A stretch of 64,000 nt of DNA from contig DAOUKM010000017.1 in the NCBI GenBank assembly GCA_034421295.1, positions 19,868 to 83,867 of the forward strand, written 5' to 3'. How positions within the stretch are numbered: position 1 is the first letter of the stretch; every line of letters begins with the position of its first letter. A program made the position numbers and the translations under genes. Positions 26,056 to 34,220 of the stretch are shown here, in pieces. The stretch is from CAUZIR01 sp034421295. Its GTDB lineage: Bacteria; Chloroflexota; Dehalococcoidia; Lucifugimonadales; UBA2962. The notes beneath the pieces were generated by a model. That model was not told the DNA's origin, searched no databases, and worked only from the letters and a program-made list of their open reading frames with translations.

Positions 26056-26834
26056 CGAAAAAGGTCGCTCTCGTGATCCCTCAGAAGGGGTCGCACGCCC
26101 ATCGGATCATCCGGGGGCCCCACCAGTTCTGCCGCCAGACCGCGGACGATCGCCAGCGGCACTCCATTCGTCTTGCCCATCACCAGTTCCGCCGCGCCCG
26201 CCACCTCGTCGGCAGTGGCCATTTCCGTCACCCTCATCACCCGCCCGAAGGTATCCTCGCTGCCTCGGTAGTCGATCAGAGGCCTGAGGCCGGCGATCCC
26301 GATGGCGACGTTGGCGTGGCCTGTGCGCCATGGACGTCCGAAGGTGTCGGCAATCACGACCGCGAGCCGTTCGATACCCGCAAGGACCCTTACCTTCCCC
26401 GCGATCGCCATCGCCGAAGAGTCGGGATCCTCGGGCAGCAGCAGGGCCACATCTCGGCCGGGCACGTTGGATGTGTCGATGCCGGAATTCGCGCACACGA
26501 GGCCTTGCGCCGTCTCGGTGATCAGAATGCCGCGGCCAGGGTCCTCCCTGATGACCGCCCGGCTCTCCCGGAGCACCAGCTCTACCATTCTGGCGTCCTT
26601 GCCGCTCGCGGCTGCGAACCGCAGCGCCCTTTCGGAGGGCTCGATTTCGAGGAGGTTAACCAGTCGGCCCTCCGCCTTGGAGACCACCTTCTGGGCGACG
26701 ACCAGAACGTCACCCTCCTCAAGTGCGTCTCCCTGCTCAAGGGCCGCCCCGACGAACAGCTCCGGCAGGTCGTCTCCCGGCCGGACCTGCGGGATGCCGC
26801 CGATACCGATGATGTTGATTCTCTGGCTGACCAT
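26052..26834 (-). CDS. cofE: Coenzyme F420-0:L-glutamate ligase
   Basis: CofE adds gamma-linked glutamates to F420-0 with GTP. The 260-residue protein has the family segments GDVLVVAQKVVSKAEGR, NSGIDTSNV, VVIADTFGRPWRTGHANVAIG (split; the GRPWR patch is diagnostic) and MGKTNGVP near the C terminus. It is the single-domain archaeal-type form and lacks the C-terminal nitroreductase-like half of mycobacterial FbiB. No other F420 synthesis gene is adjacent. Confidence 0.92.
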   Translation of the reverse strand: MVSQRINIIGIGGIPQVRPGDDLPELFVGAALEQGDALEEGDVLVVAQKVVSKAEGRLVNLLEIEPSERALRFAAASGKDARMVELVLRESRAVIREDPGRGILITETAQGLVCANSGIDTSNVPGRDVALLLPEDPDSSAMAIAGKVRVLAGIERLAVVIADTFGRPWRTGHANVAIGIAGLRPLIDYRGSEDTFGRVMRVTEMATADEVAGAAELVMGKTNGVPLAIVRGLAAELVGPPDDPMGVRPLLRDHESDLFR

Positions 26835-26914
26835 GCTGTGCGCCCCGGTGAATCGGAGCGCTCGGGTTTATAGCACGGCGTTTTTCGGGGTGTCAACGCC
26901 TGGAGCCCCGGTGC

Positions 26915-26920
26915 TATACT
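26915..26920 (+). promoter_or_regulatory. Candidate -10 element (TATACT) for the CitE-like gene
   Basis: TATACT lies 45 bases before ATG 26966 in the divergent spacer with cofE. No good -35 is visible. Confidence 0.4.
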
Positions 26921-26965
26921 CACCGTCGCCAAGCCGTCCCCGATCCGGCCCGGCCAGTTCCTAGT

Positions 26966-27874
26966 ATGCCCGATCATTCGTCTCCCACGCCGCTGTGCAG
27001 AAGCTTGCTGTTCGTGCCCGGCAACCGCGCCGACATGCTCGACAAGGCGTTCGGACTACGACCGGACGTGTTCGTTCCGGACATGGAGGACTCGGTTCCG
27101 GCGTCCGAGAAGCGGACGGCCCGTATGTGTGTTTCCGACCACCTCGGCCGTCTTGCCGGGACGGGCAGGCCCGTCCTGCCCAGGGTGAACGCACTCGGGT
27201 CCGGGCTGATCGACGACGACCTGGCGGCGGTGGTCGGTCCCGGGGTATACGGGGTGTCCGTGGGCAAAGTTGGCTCTGTCGCCGATCTGGCCGTCCTTGA
27301 TGCCAAGCTGTTGCGCCTGGAGGCGGCGGCGGGTCTGGAGCCCGGTTCCATCCGGATCGTGGCCTGGCTGGAAACCGCGGCGGGGATCGTCGGGTCCGCC
27401 GACATTTGCCGGTCCTCCGCTCGTCTAGCAGCGGTTGCCTTCGGGGCGGAGGACCTGACAAACGACATGGAGATGCCGCGGCACGTCGACGGAGGAGAGA
27501 ATCCGGCGCTCGCCTTTGCCCGCAGCTCGATCGCGCTCGCCGCGCGGGCGGCGGAAATCCCTGCCCTGGATACGCCGTACTTCGGTTTTCGGGACCCCGA
27601 CGGTCTAGAGCGCGACTGCTCCCGCGCCCGTTCCGCCGGGTTTGCCGGAAAGTTCGCCATCCATCCCGCACAGATAGAGGTGATCAACAGGGCGTTTTCG
27701 CCATCCGCGCAGGAGGTCGAGCGCGCCCAGCGCGAGGTGGAGGCGTTCGAAGCGGCTGAGCGGCAGGGAAGGGGCTCTACCTCGCTCGATGGTCAGGTTA
27801 TAGACGTGCCCGTGGTAGAAAGGGCGCGCAAGCTTCTGCGCCGGCACCAGGCCGTGCGCTCGGAGGAACGCTGA
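26966..27874 (+). CDS. HpcH/HpaI aldolase family, CitE-like CoA-ester lyase
   Basis: The 302-residue barrel resembles the CitE / malyl-CoA lyase group, which cleaves or forms acyl-CoA esters with Mg2+. Visible family elements are RSLLFVPGNRADML at the N terminus, DVFVPDMEDSVP (metal-binding Asp/Glu region), AWLETAAGIV (Mg2+-binding Glu), FGAEDLTNDM and GKFAIHPAQI. It precedes folB by one base. Stand-alone CitE-like proteins act on several substrates, so no symbol is given. Confidence 0.85.
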   Translation: MPDHSSPTPLCRSLLFVPGNRADMLDKAFGLRPDVFVPDMEDSVPASEKRTARMCVSDHLGRLAGTGRPVLPRVNALGSGLIDDDLAAVVGPGVYGVSVGKVGSVADLAVLDAKLLRLEAAAGLEPGSIRIVAWLETAAGIVGSADICRSSARLAAVAFGAEDLTNDMEMPRHVDGGENPALAFARSSIALAARAAEIPALDTPYFGFRDPDGLERDCSRARSAGFAGKFAIHPAQIEVINRAFSPSAQEVERAQREVEAFEAAERQGRGSTSLDGQVIDVPVVERARKLLRRHQAVRSEER

Positions 27875-27875
27875 T

Positions 27876-28283
27876 ATGGCGGAGGACCGCATACACCTCA
27901 AGGGGATGGTGTTCTACGGGCATCACGGTGTCACCCCGGAAGAGCAGGCGCTCGGCCAGAGGATAGAGGTGGATCTGGAGGTCGAGGCCGACCTGGAAAC
28001 GGCGGCCCTTGAGGACGATCCGGAACAGACCATCGACTACGGCGACCTTTACCGGATCACGCGGGAGGTCGTGGAGGGGGATCCGGTGCGGTTGCTTGAG
28101 ACCATCGCCCAGCGCGTGGCCGATCGCATCCAGGATGAATACGATGTGGGCGCGGTATGGGTCAAGGTGATCAAGCCCGGCGCACCCATCGATGGCAGCG
28201 TCCTGGGCCACGCCGCCGTGGAGATCCTCAGGGAGGCGGAAGAAGACGAAGACGAGGAGGAGGACGGGGACGAGGAAGAGTGA
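27876..28283 (+). CDS. folB: Dihydroneopterin aldolase
   Basis: FolB converts dihydroneopterin to 6-hydroxymethyl-dihydropterin and glycolaldehyde for folate synthesis. It matches the family with FYGHHGVTPEEQ, TIDYGDLY and VKVIKPGAPIDG, where the Lys is catalytic. The length is 135 residues, longer than usual because of an extremely acidic tail (about 119-135) made almost only of Asp and Glu. The stop overlaps the next GTG. No other folate gene is adjacent. Confidence 0.93.
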   Translation: MAEDRIHLKGMVFYGHHGVTPEEQALGQRIEVDLEVEADLETAALEDDPEQTIDYGDLYRITREVVEGDPVRLLETIAQRVADRIQDEYDVGAVWVKVIKPGAPIDGSVLGHAAVEILREAEEDEDEEEDGDEEE

Positions 28284-28576
28284 AGCCGATGCTCCTGCTG
28301 ATCACATTTAGGGCCAGGGACAGCTATACGGAGGAGGTTGGAAGGCGCGGTCTTGAGCTGTTCGCGCGCTGGGAGCCGCCCGAGGGCTTTCGGATACTGC
28401 ATCACTACCTGCGTGCGGACGGCGGAGGCATAGCCATCGTCGAGGCTGAGAGCGCGGCGGCGGTACTCGACTTTACGATGTCATTCGACTTTGAGCACAC
28501 CTATGAGGTGACGCCGGTTGTTGAGGCCTCGGAGGCGGTGCCGATCTACAGGAAGATTGAAAAGTGGCGCTCCTGA
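28280..28576 (+). CDS. DUF3303-like small protein
   Basis: The 98-residue ferredoxin-fold-like protein resembles DUF3303 (LLITFRARDSYTEE at the N terminus, FRILHHYLRADGGG, FTMSFDFEHTYEVTPV). Its function is unknown. GTG 28280 overlaps the folB stop TGA, so the two are coupled; ATG 28289 is an alternative start. The longer open frame from 28157 lies inside folB and is rejected. A strong hairpin follows it. Confidence 0.75.
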   Translation: MKPMLLLITFRARDSYTEEVGRRGLELFARWEPPEGFRILHHYLRADGGGIAIVEAESAAAVLDFTMSFDFEHTYEVTPVVEASEAVPIYRKIEKWRS

Positions 28577-28589
28577 GGCGCCGAAGCCT

Positions 28590-28620
28590 CGTCTGACAGC
28601 CGGACGCTGGCTGTCAGACG
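28590..28620 (+). terminator. Strong hairpin after the folB operon
   Basis: A perfect 12-bp stem (28590-28601 with 28609-28620) has a 7-base loop and lies 14 bases after the stop. There is no T run, so termination may be weak or Rho-assisted. Confidence 0.55.
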
Positions 28621-28707
28621 ACCCGCCCTGAGGGAGCTTCAGGCCGCGCGCGAGCCGGCTGCTAAACTGGTTGGCGCCCCATGGCAGCATGTGAGGAGGA
28701 CCAGCAA

Positions 28708-28890
28708 ATGCCCATAGTCAAGGTCGAGATGTGGCCCGGCAGGACCCGGGACCAGAAGGCCAAATTGGCGCGCGAGATAACGGACGCCTTTGAGCGCATC
28801 GGCACGCCCAGGGAGGCGACCATAGTCGTGTTCGAAGATGTCGAAAAGCACAACTGGGCCCAGGCCGGGGCCCTGGCGGACGAGTCGTAA
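28708..28890 (+). CDS. 4-oxalocrotonate tautomerase family protein
   Basis: The 60-residue protein begins MPIVKVEMWPGR, so proline would be the N-terminal catalytic residue after Met removal, as in 4-oxalocrotonate tautomerase and CaaD relatives. It has the second-half pattern REATIVVFEDVEKHNWAQ. ATG 28708 has GGAGG eight bases upstream; the ATG at 28681 is too early because Pro must be residue 2. No aromatic degradation genes are adjacent, so the substrate is unknown. Confidence 0.88.
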   Translation: MPIVKVEMWPGRTRDQKAKLAREITDAFERIGTPREATIVVFEDVEKHNWAQAGALADES

Positions 28891-28896
28891 GGCTCA

Positions 28897-28926
28897 TTGA
28901 CCGACCACCTTCGACCAGTCTATACT
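28897..28926 (+). promoter_or_regulatory. Promoter of the trpS-trpEGDCF operon
   Basis: TTGACC (28897-28902) and TATACT (28921-28926) are separated by 18 bases. They begin seven bases after the tautomerase stop and directly precede the T-box leader. Start of transcription would be near 28933. Confidence 0.75.
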
Positions 28927-28944
28927 CAGGTCTATAGACAGATA

Positions 28945-29253
28945 TAAGTAGAAGGCTGCGAACAGGAATAGTAGGTCTCAAGCACGGCCGAGAGAGCCGG
29001 GTGAGCTGTGAACCGGCGCCGGGGGCGGAGACCGAATGGACCTGGGAGCCGCCGCCCGAGCCGCGAGGATGGAGGGGATGCGTCGCCGGATGCTTCTCCC
29101 CACCGAGCGGGGTAGGGTGGGACGGGATGGGCTCCGTTACAAATGCCCGGGGCGCAGAGCGCGTCCCTCAGGAGAGTCCCGGCCGCGCGCCGGGAAAACA
29201 GGGTGGCACCGCGGCAAGGCCCGTCCCTAGATTGGGTACGGGCCTATTTTTTT
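28945..29253 (+). promoter_or_regulatory. T-box riboswitch sensing tRNA-Trp
   Basis: The roughly 300-base leader carries the main T-box landmarks in order. These are the stem I GA-rich element AGAGAGCCGGGTGAGCTG (28991-29008), a specifier loop GAATGGACC with codon TGG at 29037-29039, and the T-box sequence GGGTGGCACCGCGG (29201-29214). The anti-terminator bulge TGGC pairs with tRNA 3' GCCA, so it expects a G discriminator. The window's own tRNA-Trp (48975) has anticodon CCA and discriminator G. Uncharged tRNA-Trp would prevent termination and turn on trpS and the trp genes. Confidence 0.95.
29217..29253 (+). terminator. Intrinsic terminator of the Trp T-box
   Basis: AGGCCCGT (29217-29224) pairs with ACGGGCCT (29238-29245), extended by CCC/GGG inside, and seven T residues follow (29247-29253). 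It overlaps the sequence after the T-box, as expected for a terminator/anti-terminator switch. Confidence 0.93.
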
Positions 29254-29272
29254 GCGCCTCAAGGCGGGTCAT

Positions 29273-30298
29273 ATGGGCGAAGAGAAGATACGGGTTTTTT
29301 CCGGCATACAGCCGTCGGGCAGCATGCAGCTCGGCAACTACCTCGGCGCGGTCAAGGGCTGGGTCGAAGGGCAGGGTCGCGGCATCAACTACTTTTGCAT
29401 CGTCGACCTTCATGCGATAACGGTCAGGCAGGATCCCGAAGAGCTGCGCGAGCAGACGCGGTCCCTTGCGGCCATGCTGTTCGCCTGCGGCATCGATCCG
29501 GCCCGCAGCACACTCTTCGTCCAGAGCCACGTCTCGGCCCACGCCGAGCTCGCCTGGATTCTCAACTGCGTCACCCCGGTGGGCTGGCTCGAGCGTATGA
29601 CCCAGTACAAGGAGAAGGCCCGGAACCGCGAACGCGTATCGGTGGGCCTGCTCGACTATCCTGTGCTGCAGACCGGGGACATAGTGCTGTACGACACACA
29701 CGAGGTTCCCGTGGGTGAGGACCAGCGCCAGCACGTCGAGCTGGCCCGTGATATCGCAGAGCGCTTCAACCGCCTCTACGGCGACACCTTCGTCGTGCCC
29801 AGGCCCGTTATCTCACAGGTCGCCGCCAAGGTCATGGCGCTGAACGACCCCATGGTGAAGATGTCCAAGAGCTTTGCTCACGTCCGCGGGCACGCCGTTC
29901 AGATGCTGGACGAGCCAGGCGAAATAGAGAGGACATTTAAGCGAGCGGTGACCGATTCCGGAAACCAGATCAGGTTCTCTGACGACCCGGACAAGGCCGG
30001 GGTGAACAACCTGCTCGGCATATACCAGGTGGTAACCGGCAAGGCCGCAGGGCAGGTGGAGGCCGACTTCGCCGACGCCCGTGGATACGGCGACCTGAAG
30101 GTGCGCGTGGCCGAGGTCGTGATAGACGAGCTCGCGCCGATCCGGGCCCGCTACGCTGAGCTGATGCGCGATCCGGCCGAGCTTGACCGGCTGCTGCGCA
30201 TCGGCGCCGAGTCCGCCAGCGATTTCGCCGTGCCCAAGCTGGATGCGGTCAAGGACCGGGTGGGACTGACCAGCCCCGGACGGGACCCGATGGACTGA
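29273..30298 (+). CDS. trpS: Tryptophanyl-tRNA synthetase
   Basis: TrpS charges tRNA-Trp. The protein (341 residues from ATG 29273) has FSGIQPSGSMQLGNYLGA, with the variant HIGH motif, and KMSKSFAHVRG with KMSKS. The sequence NCVTPVGWLERMTQYKEKA, split at GWLERM, is typical of bacterial TrpRS. The frame is open from 29252, but that start lies beside the terminator T run, so the second Met is preferred. It is the first gene after the T-box, four bases from trpE. Confidence 0.95.
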   Translation: MGEEKIRVFSGIQPSGSMQLGNYLGAVKGWVEGQGRGINYFCIVDLHAITVRQDPEELREQTRSLAAMLFACGIDPARSTLFVQSHVSAHAELAWILNCVTPVGWLERMTQYKEKARNRERVSVGLLDYPVLQTGDIVLYDTHEVPVGEDQRQHVELARDIAERFNRLYGDTFVVPRPVISQVAAKVMALNDPMVKMSKSFAHVRGHAVQMLDEPGEIERTFKRAVTDSGNQIRFSDDPDKAGVNNLLGIYQVVTGKAAGQVEADFADARGYGDLKVRVAEVVIDELAPIRARYAELMRDPAELDRLLRIGAESASDFAVPKLDAVKDRVGLTSPGRDPMD

Positions 30299-30301
30299 GA
30301 G

Positions 30302-31813
30302 ATGAACGCCGCCGAATACGTCCCGTCGCTCAAAGAGGTGCTCGAACTGCGGTCCCGGAGGGCCGATGGCAACCTCGTGCCGATTTCCCGTGACATCAGG
30401 GCCGATCTCGAGACACCCGTCTCGGCCTACATGAAGGTTGCGCGCGGCCGGTACTCGTTCCTGCTCGAGAGCGTCGAGGGGGGCGAGCGCATAGCCCGCT
30501 ACAGTTTCATCGGCACCGAGCCCTACGATGTCATAAGGACCGGAGCGGGACAGTCCCACGGCCGGGTTGATCCGCTCGTGCCGGTGGAGGCCGCTCTCTC
30601 CGGGCTCAAGGTCGTGCCCGGATTCGAGTCCACACGGTTCGACGGCGGTGCTGTGGGCTACCTGGCCTATGAGGCGGTAAACCACTTCGAGCGCCTGCCC
30701 TCGCCCGAGCTGGATGTCCTCGGCCTCCCAGAGTCGGTGTTCATGCTCTGTGACACGTACCTCGTCTTCGACCATGTTCGCCACCGAATCCGCATCATCA
30801 GCCACGCGAGGCTCGACGGGGATGTGGCAGCCTCCTACCATCGTGCAACTGCCAGGATCGACGAGATCGCGGCGCGACTCGCATCGCCCCTCGACTCCTC
30901 ACCGGGAGCGCAGCTGGGTGGGGGAAGGGGGCGGGCGGTGACGGTCGAGACCGCCGCGGGCTCGGCGGCCCTGGAGATCGCCGGCGTTCCCGTGACCGCC
31001 AACATGGGCCGGGATCACTACGATCACGCCCTGTCAAGGATCAACGACTACATCCACGCCGGGGACTGCATCCAGGTGGTCTTCGCCCAGCGCTTCAGCG
31101 TCGCCGCCGCCGCGCCGCCGCTGGACGTCTATCGGGCGCTTCGGGGCATAAACCCGTCGCCTTACATGTTCTACCTGGACCTGGACGGCTTTCAGATCAT
31201 AGGCTCCTCGCCGGAGATGCTCGTGCGCTGCGTGGACGGAGAGATTGACTACCACCCCATAGCGGGCACCCGCCCCAGGGGCGCCAGCCGGGAGGAGGAC
31301 GACAGGCTGGCCGCCGAGATGCTTGGCGACGAAAAGGAGCGGGCCGAGCACATCATGCTCGTGGACCTTGGCCGCAACGATGTCGGACGTGTCAGCGCCC
31401 CCGGCACGGTAGAGGTCACGCAGCTGATGGACGTGGAGCGTTACTCGCACGTCATGCACATCGTCTCCCACGTGAGGGGGCGCCTGCGTTCCGACATGAC
31501 CTGCTATGACGCGCTGCGCGCCTGCTTTCCGGCAGGAACCGTATCGGGCGCGCCCAAGATCAGGGCAATGGAGATCATCGCCGAGCTTGAGCCGGACAAG
31601 CGTGGGCCATACGCAGGGGCGGTCGGATACTTCTCGCTCTCGGGCCACATGGACACGGCCATAGCCCTGCGAACAATGGTGATAAGGGATGGTGTCGCCC
31701 ACGTGGAGGCCGGAGGCGGCATAGTCGCCGACAGTGACTGCGAGGCCGAGTACGAAGAGACCATCAACAAGGCCAGTGCCGTGATCAGGTCGATATCGGA
31801 GGCCGGGCCATGA
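30302..31813 (+). CDS. trpE: Anthranilate synthase component I
   Basis: TrpE makes anthranilate from chorismate with ammonia supplied by TrpG. The 503-residue protein retains FLLES (around residue 55), the tryptophan feedback-binding motif. The catalytic half has IGSSPEMLVR, YHPIAGTRPRG, DLGRNDVGRV, ACFPAGTVSGAPK and EAGGGIVADSD. Both feedback inhibition and T-box control of its transcript are therefore expected. Its stop overlaps the trpG start (ATGA). Confidence 0.96.
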   Translation: MNAAEYVPSLKEVLELRSRRADGNLVPISRDIRADLETPVSAYMKVARGRYSFLLESVEGGERIARYSFIGTEPYDVIRTGAGQSHGRVDPLVPVEAALSGLKVVPGFESTRFDGGAVGYLAYEAVNHFERLPSPELDVLGLPESVFMLCDTYLVFDHVRHRIRIISHARLDGDVAASYHRATARIDEIAARLASPLDSSPGAQLGGGRGRAVTVETAAGSAALEIAGVPVTANMGRDHYDHALSRINDYIHAGDCIQVVFAQRFSVAAAAPPLDVYRALRGINPSPYMFYLDLDGFQIIGSSPEMLVRCVDGEIDYHPIAGTRPRGASREEDDRLAAEMLGDEKERAEHIMLVDLGRNDVGRVSAPGTVEVTQLMDVERYSHVMHIVSHVRGRLRSDMTCYDALRACFPAGTVSGAPKIRAMEIIAELEPDKRGPYAGAVGYFSLSGHMDTAIALRTMVIRDGVAHVEAGGGIVADSDCEAEYEETINKASAVIRSISEAGP

Positions 31814-32391
31814 TCCTGCTCATAGATAACTACGACTCATTTACCTACAACATCTACCAGTTCATGTGTGAACTGGGCGCACAGGTCGAGGTGCTCCGCA
31901 ACGATGAGGCGACGATCGAGGAGATCGACCATATGGCCCCGGAGCGCATCGTAGTGTCCCCCGGACCGAAGACGCCTTCGGAGGCCGGCATATCGGTCGA
32001 CGCAATTCGCCACTTCGGTCCACGGCTTCCCGTGCTCGGGGTCTGCCTCGGGCACCAGTGCGTGGGGCAGGCCTTCGGTGGTTCGGTGGTCCCGGCCGGC
32101 GAGATAATGCATGGGAAGACCTCCCTCGTGCACCACGACGGCCGGGGCGTGTTCGCGGGGCTTCCCAGCCCGTTCGAGGCGATCAGGTACCACTCGCTTG
32201 CCATCGACCGGGATTGCCTTCCCGGGGACCTGGAGGTCTCCGCCTGGACCGATCGGGGCGTGATAATGGGCGTTCGCCACGCCGATCACCCGGTCGAGGG
32301 GGTGCAGTTCCACCCCGAGTCGATCAAGACCGAGCACGGAAAGGCCCTCCTTAAGAACTTCATCGAGCTTCCCCAGGCCTTAGCGGGGTGA
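31810..32391 (+). CDS. trpG: Anthranilate synthase component II (glutamine amidotransferase)
   Basis: TrpG releases ammonia from glutamine for TrpE. The 193-residue class I amidotransferase has LLIDNYDSFTYN, the oxyanion SPGPKTP, the nucleophile in GVCLGHQ and the His/Glu pair in VQFHPES. Proteins of this kind may also serve 4-amino-4-deoxychorismate synthesis (PabA). Position inside the trp operon favours TrpG. Confidence 0.94.
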   Translation: MILLIDNYDSFTYNIYQFMCELGAQVEVLRNDEATIEEIDHMAPERIVVSPGPKTPSEAGISVDAIRHFGPRLPVLGVCLGHQCVGQAFGGSVVPAGEIMHGKTSLVHHDGRGVFAGLPSPFEAIRYHSLAIDRDCLPGDLEVSAWTDRGVIMGVRHADHPVEGVQFHPESIKTEHGKALLKNFIELPQALAG

Positions 32392-32395
32392 ACCG

Positions 32396-33409
32396 ATGAT
32401 CAGGGAAGCCATCGAAAACCTCGTTGAGGGAAAGGACCTCGGCGGCGATCAGACGGCCGCAGTCATGGCCGAGATCATGGACGGTACGGCCACCCCGGCG
32501 CAGTTCGGGGCCTTTGTAACTGCGCTGCGACTCAAGGGTGAGACGCCGGAGGAGATCGCGGGAATGGCCCGCGTAATGCGCGATCGCTCCCTGCGCGTAA
32601 GCGTCCCCGGCCCGCTGGTAGACACCTGCGGAACCGGAGGCGATTCTTCAGGGTCGTTCAACATATCGACGACCTGTGCCTTCGTCGTTGCCGGGGCCGG
32701 CGTCAAGGTCGCAAAGCACGGGAACCGGGCGATGAGCTCCGGCTCGGGCAGCGCCGATGTGCTCGAGGCCCTGGGCGCCAAGATCGACCTCGGTCCGTCC
32801 GGGGTAGAAAAGTGCCTTAACGAGACGGGCTTCGGGTTCATGTTCGCCCAGAGGTTCCACCCCTCGATGAAGTTCGCCGCCGGCCCGAGGCGAGAGATCG
32901 GCATACGCACCGTCTTTAACATACTCGGTCCGCTGACGAACCCCGCCGGGGCACGCGCCCAGATGATCGGAGTCGCCGACCCCGCTGCCGCCCCGAAGAT
33001 GGCCCGCGTGCTGGCTCTGCTCGGGTCGGAACGGGCGCTCGTTGTTCACGGAGGCGGAGGCCTCGACGAGATCAGCCTTGCCGGCGAGAGCCGCGTCTGG
33101 GAGCTCGGAGGCGGCCAGGTGCACGAGTACACCGTTGCGGCCGAGGAGATTGGCCTTTGCCGGGTGGACGCAGAGTCGATCCGCGTGGACGGTGCCGACC
33201 AGAGCGCAGCAGTCCTCAGGGACGTTCTGTCCGGTTCCAACACGCCGGCGCGGCGGGTCGTGCTGGCCAACGCCGCGGCGGCCCTGCTTGCCGCCGATCG
33301 TGTCGACTCGCTCAGCGGGGGAGTCTGTGTGGCCGCGCGGTCCATAGATTCCGGCAGCGCCGCGGGCGTCATGCAGGCCTTCGTCGACCTGAGCCGGAGC
33401 CTGGGGTAG
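32396..33409 (+). CDS. trpD: Anthranilate phosphoribosyltransferase
   Basis: TrpD transfers phosphoribose from PRPP to anthranilate. The 337-residue protein has the PRPP-binding loop DTCGTGGDSSGSFNIST, the anthranilate-site KHGNRAMSSGSGSADVLEALG (split across two segments), and FMFAQRFHPSMK. It follows trpG by four bases. Confidence 0.96.
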   Translation: MIREAIENLVEGKDLGGDQTAAVMAEIMDGTATPAQFGAFVTALRLKGETPEEIAGMARVMRDRSLRVSVPGPLVDTCGTGGDSSGSFNISTTCAFVVAGAGVKVAKHGNRAMSSGSGSADVLEALGAKIDLGPSGVEKCLNETGFGFMFAQRFHPSMKFAAGPRREIGIRTVFNILGPLTNPAGARAQMIGVADPAAAPKMARVLALLGSERALVVHGGGGLDEISLAGESRVWELGGGQVHEYTVAAEEIGLCRVDAESIRVDGADQSAAVLRDVLSGSNTPARRVVLANAAAALLAADRVDSLSGGVCVAARSIDSGSAAGVMQAFVDLSRSLG

Positions 33410-33419
33410 AGGAAAACAG

Positions 33420-34220
33420 ATGCCCTCAGCAGGTGCCCCGGACATACTCAGGCAGATCGTCGAGGTAAAGGCCCGCGAGGTCGAGCTGCTCAAGCGGGCC
33501 GTTTCCGCACCGGAGCTAGAGGCGCGGGCACAGCGCCAGCGGCCCCCCCTGAATCTGGCGGGCGCCCTAACCGGCGGAGAGATGCGAATAATCGCCGAGA
33601 TAAAGAAACGCTCCCCGGCCAAGGGCGATCTTCGGACTGACCTGGACGTGGCGGCGCTCGCGGGCGATTACATCCGCGGGGGTGCGGCGGCCATCTCCGT
33701 CCTTACCAACGCCGACCACTTCGGCGGCAGCGTCGATGACCTGGCAACGGTCGCCGAGCTCGCCCACGCTCACCAGGTACCGGTGCTGCGCAAGGAGTTC
33801 ATTTTCGATCCCTACCAGGTGATCGAGGCCAGGGCCTACGGCGCCGACGCCATACTGCTGATAGTGGCCATGCTGGAGCCTGATGAGCTTTCGAGCCTTA
33901 AGCAGCTGTCCGAGAGGATGTGGATGCAGGCGCTCGTCGAGGTGCACGATGAGGCAGAGCTGGAGATGGCCCTTGGGGCCGGCGCCGAGATCATCGGCAT
34001 CAATAACCGGGACCTGCGAACGTTCGTCACCGACCTTGCTACCACGGAGCGCCTGGCGGGCCGGGTGCCGCCCGGAAAGCTAGTCGTCGGAGAGAGCGGG
34101 ATCCATGGGCGGGAGGACCTCGGCCGCATAGCAGCCGCGGGCGCCCACGCCGCACTCATAGGTGAATCACTGGTGCTCGCTGCGGATCCGGTCGCAGAGA
34201 TCAGGAGCCTGCTCGCATGA
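33420..34220 (+). CDS. trpC: Indole-3-glycerol phosphate synthase
   Basis: TrpC closes the indole ring. The 266-residue TIM barrel has IIAEIKKRSPAKGDL with the catalytic lysines, VLRKEFIFDPYQV, EVHDEAELEMAL, IGINNRDLRTF and VVGESGIHGREDL. It is a stand-alone protein, not fused to TrpF as in enterics. ATG 33420 lies ten bases after the trpD stop. Confidence 0.96.
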   Translation: MPSAGAPDILRQIVEVKAREVELLKRAVSAPELEARAQRQRPPLNLAGALTGGEMRIIAEIKKRSPAKGDLRTDLDVAALAGDYIRGGAAAISVLTNADHFGGSVDDLATVAELAHAHQVPVLRKEFIFDPYQVIEARAYGADAILLIVAMLEPDELSSLKQLSERMWMQALVEVHDEAELEMALGAGAEIIGINNRDLRTFVTDLATTERLAGRVPPGKLVVGESGIHGREDLGRIAAAGAHAALIGESLVLAADPVAEIRSLLA

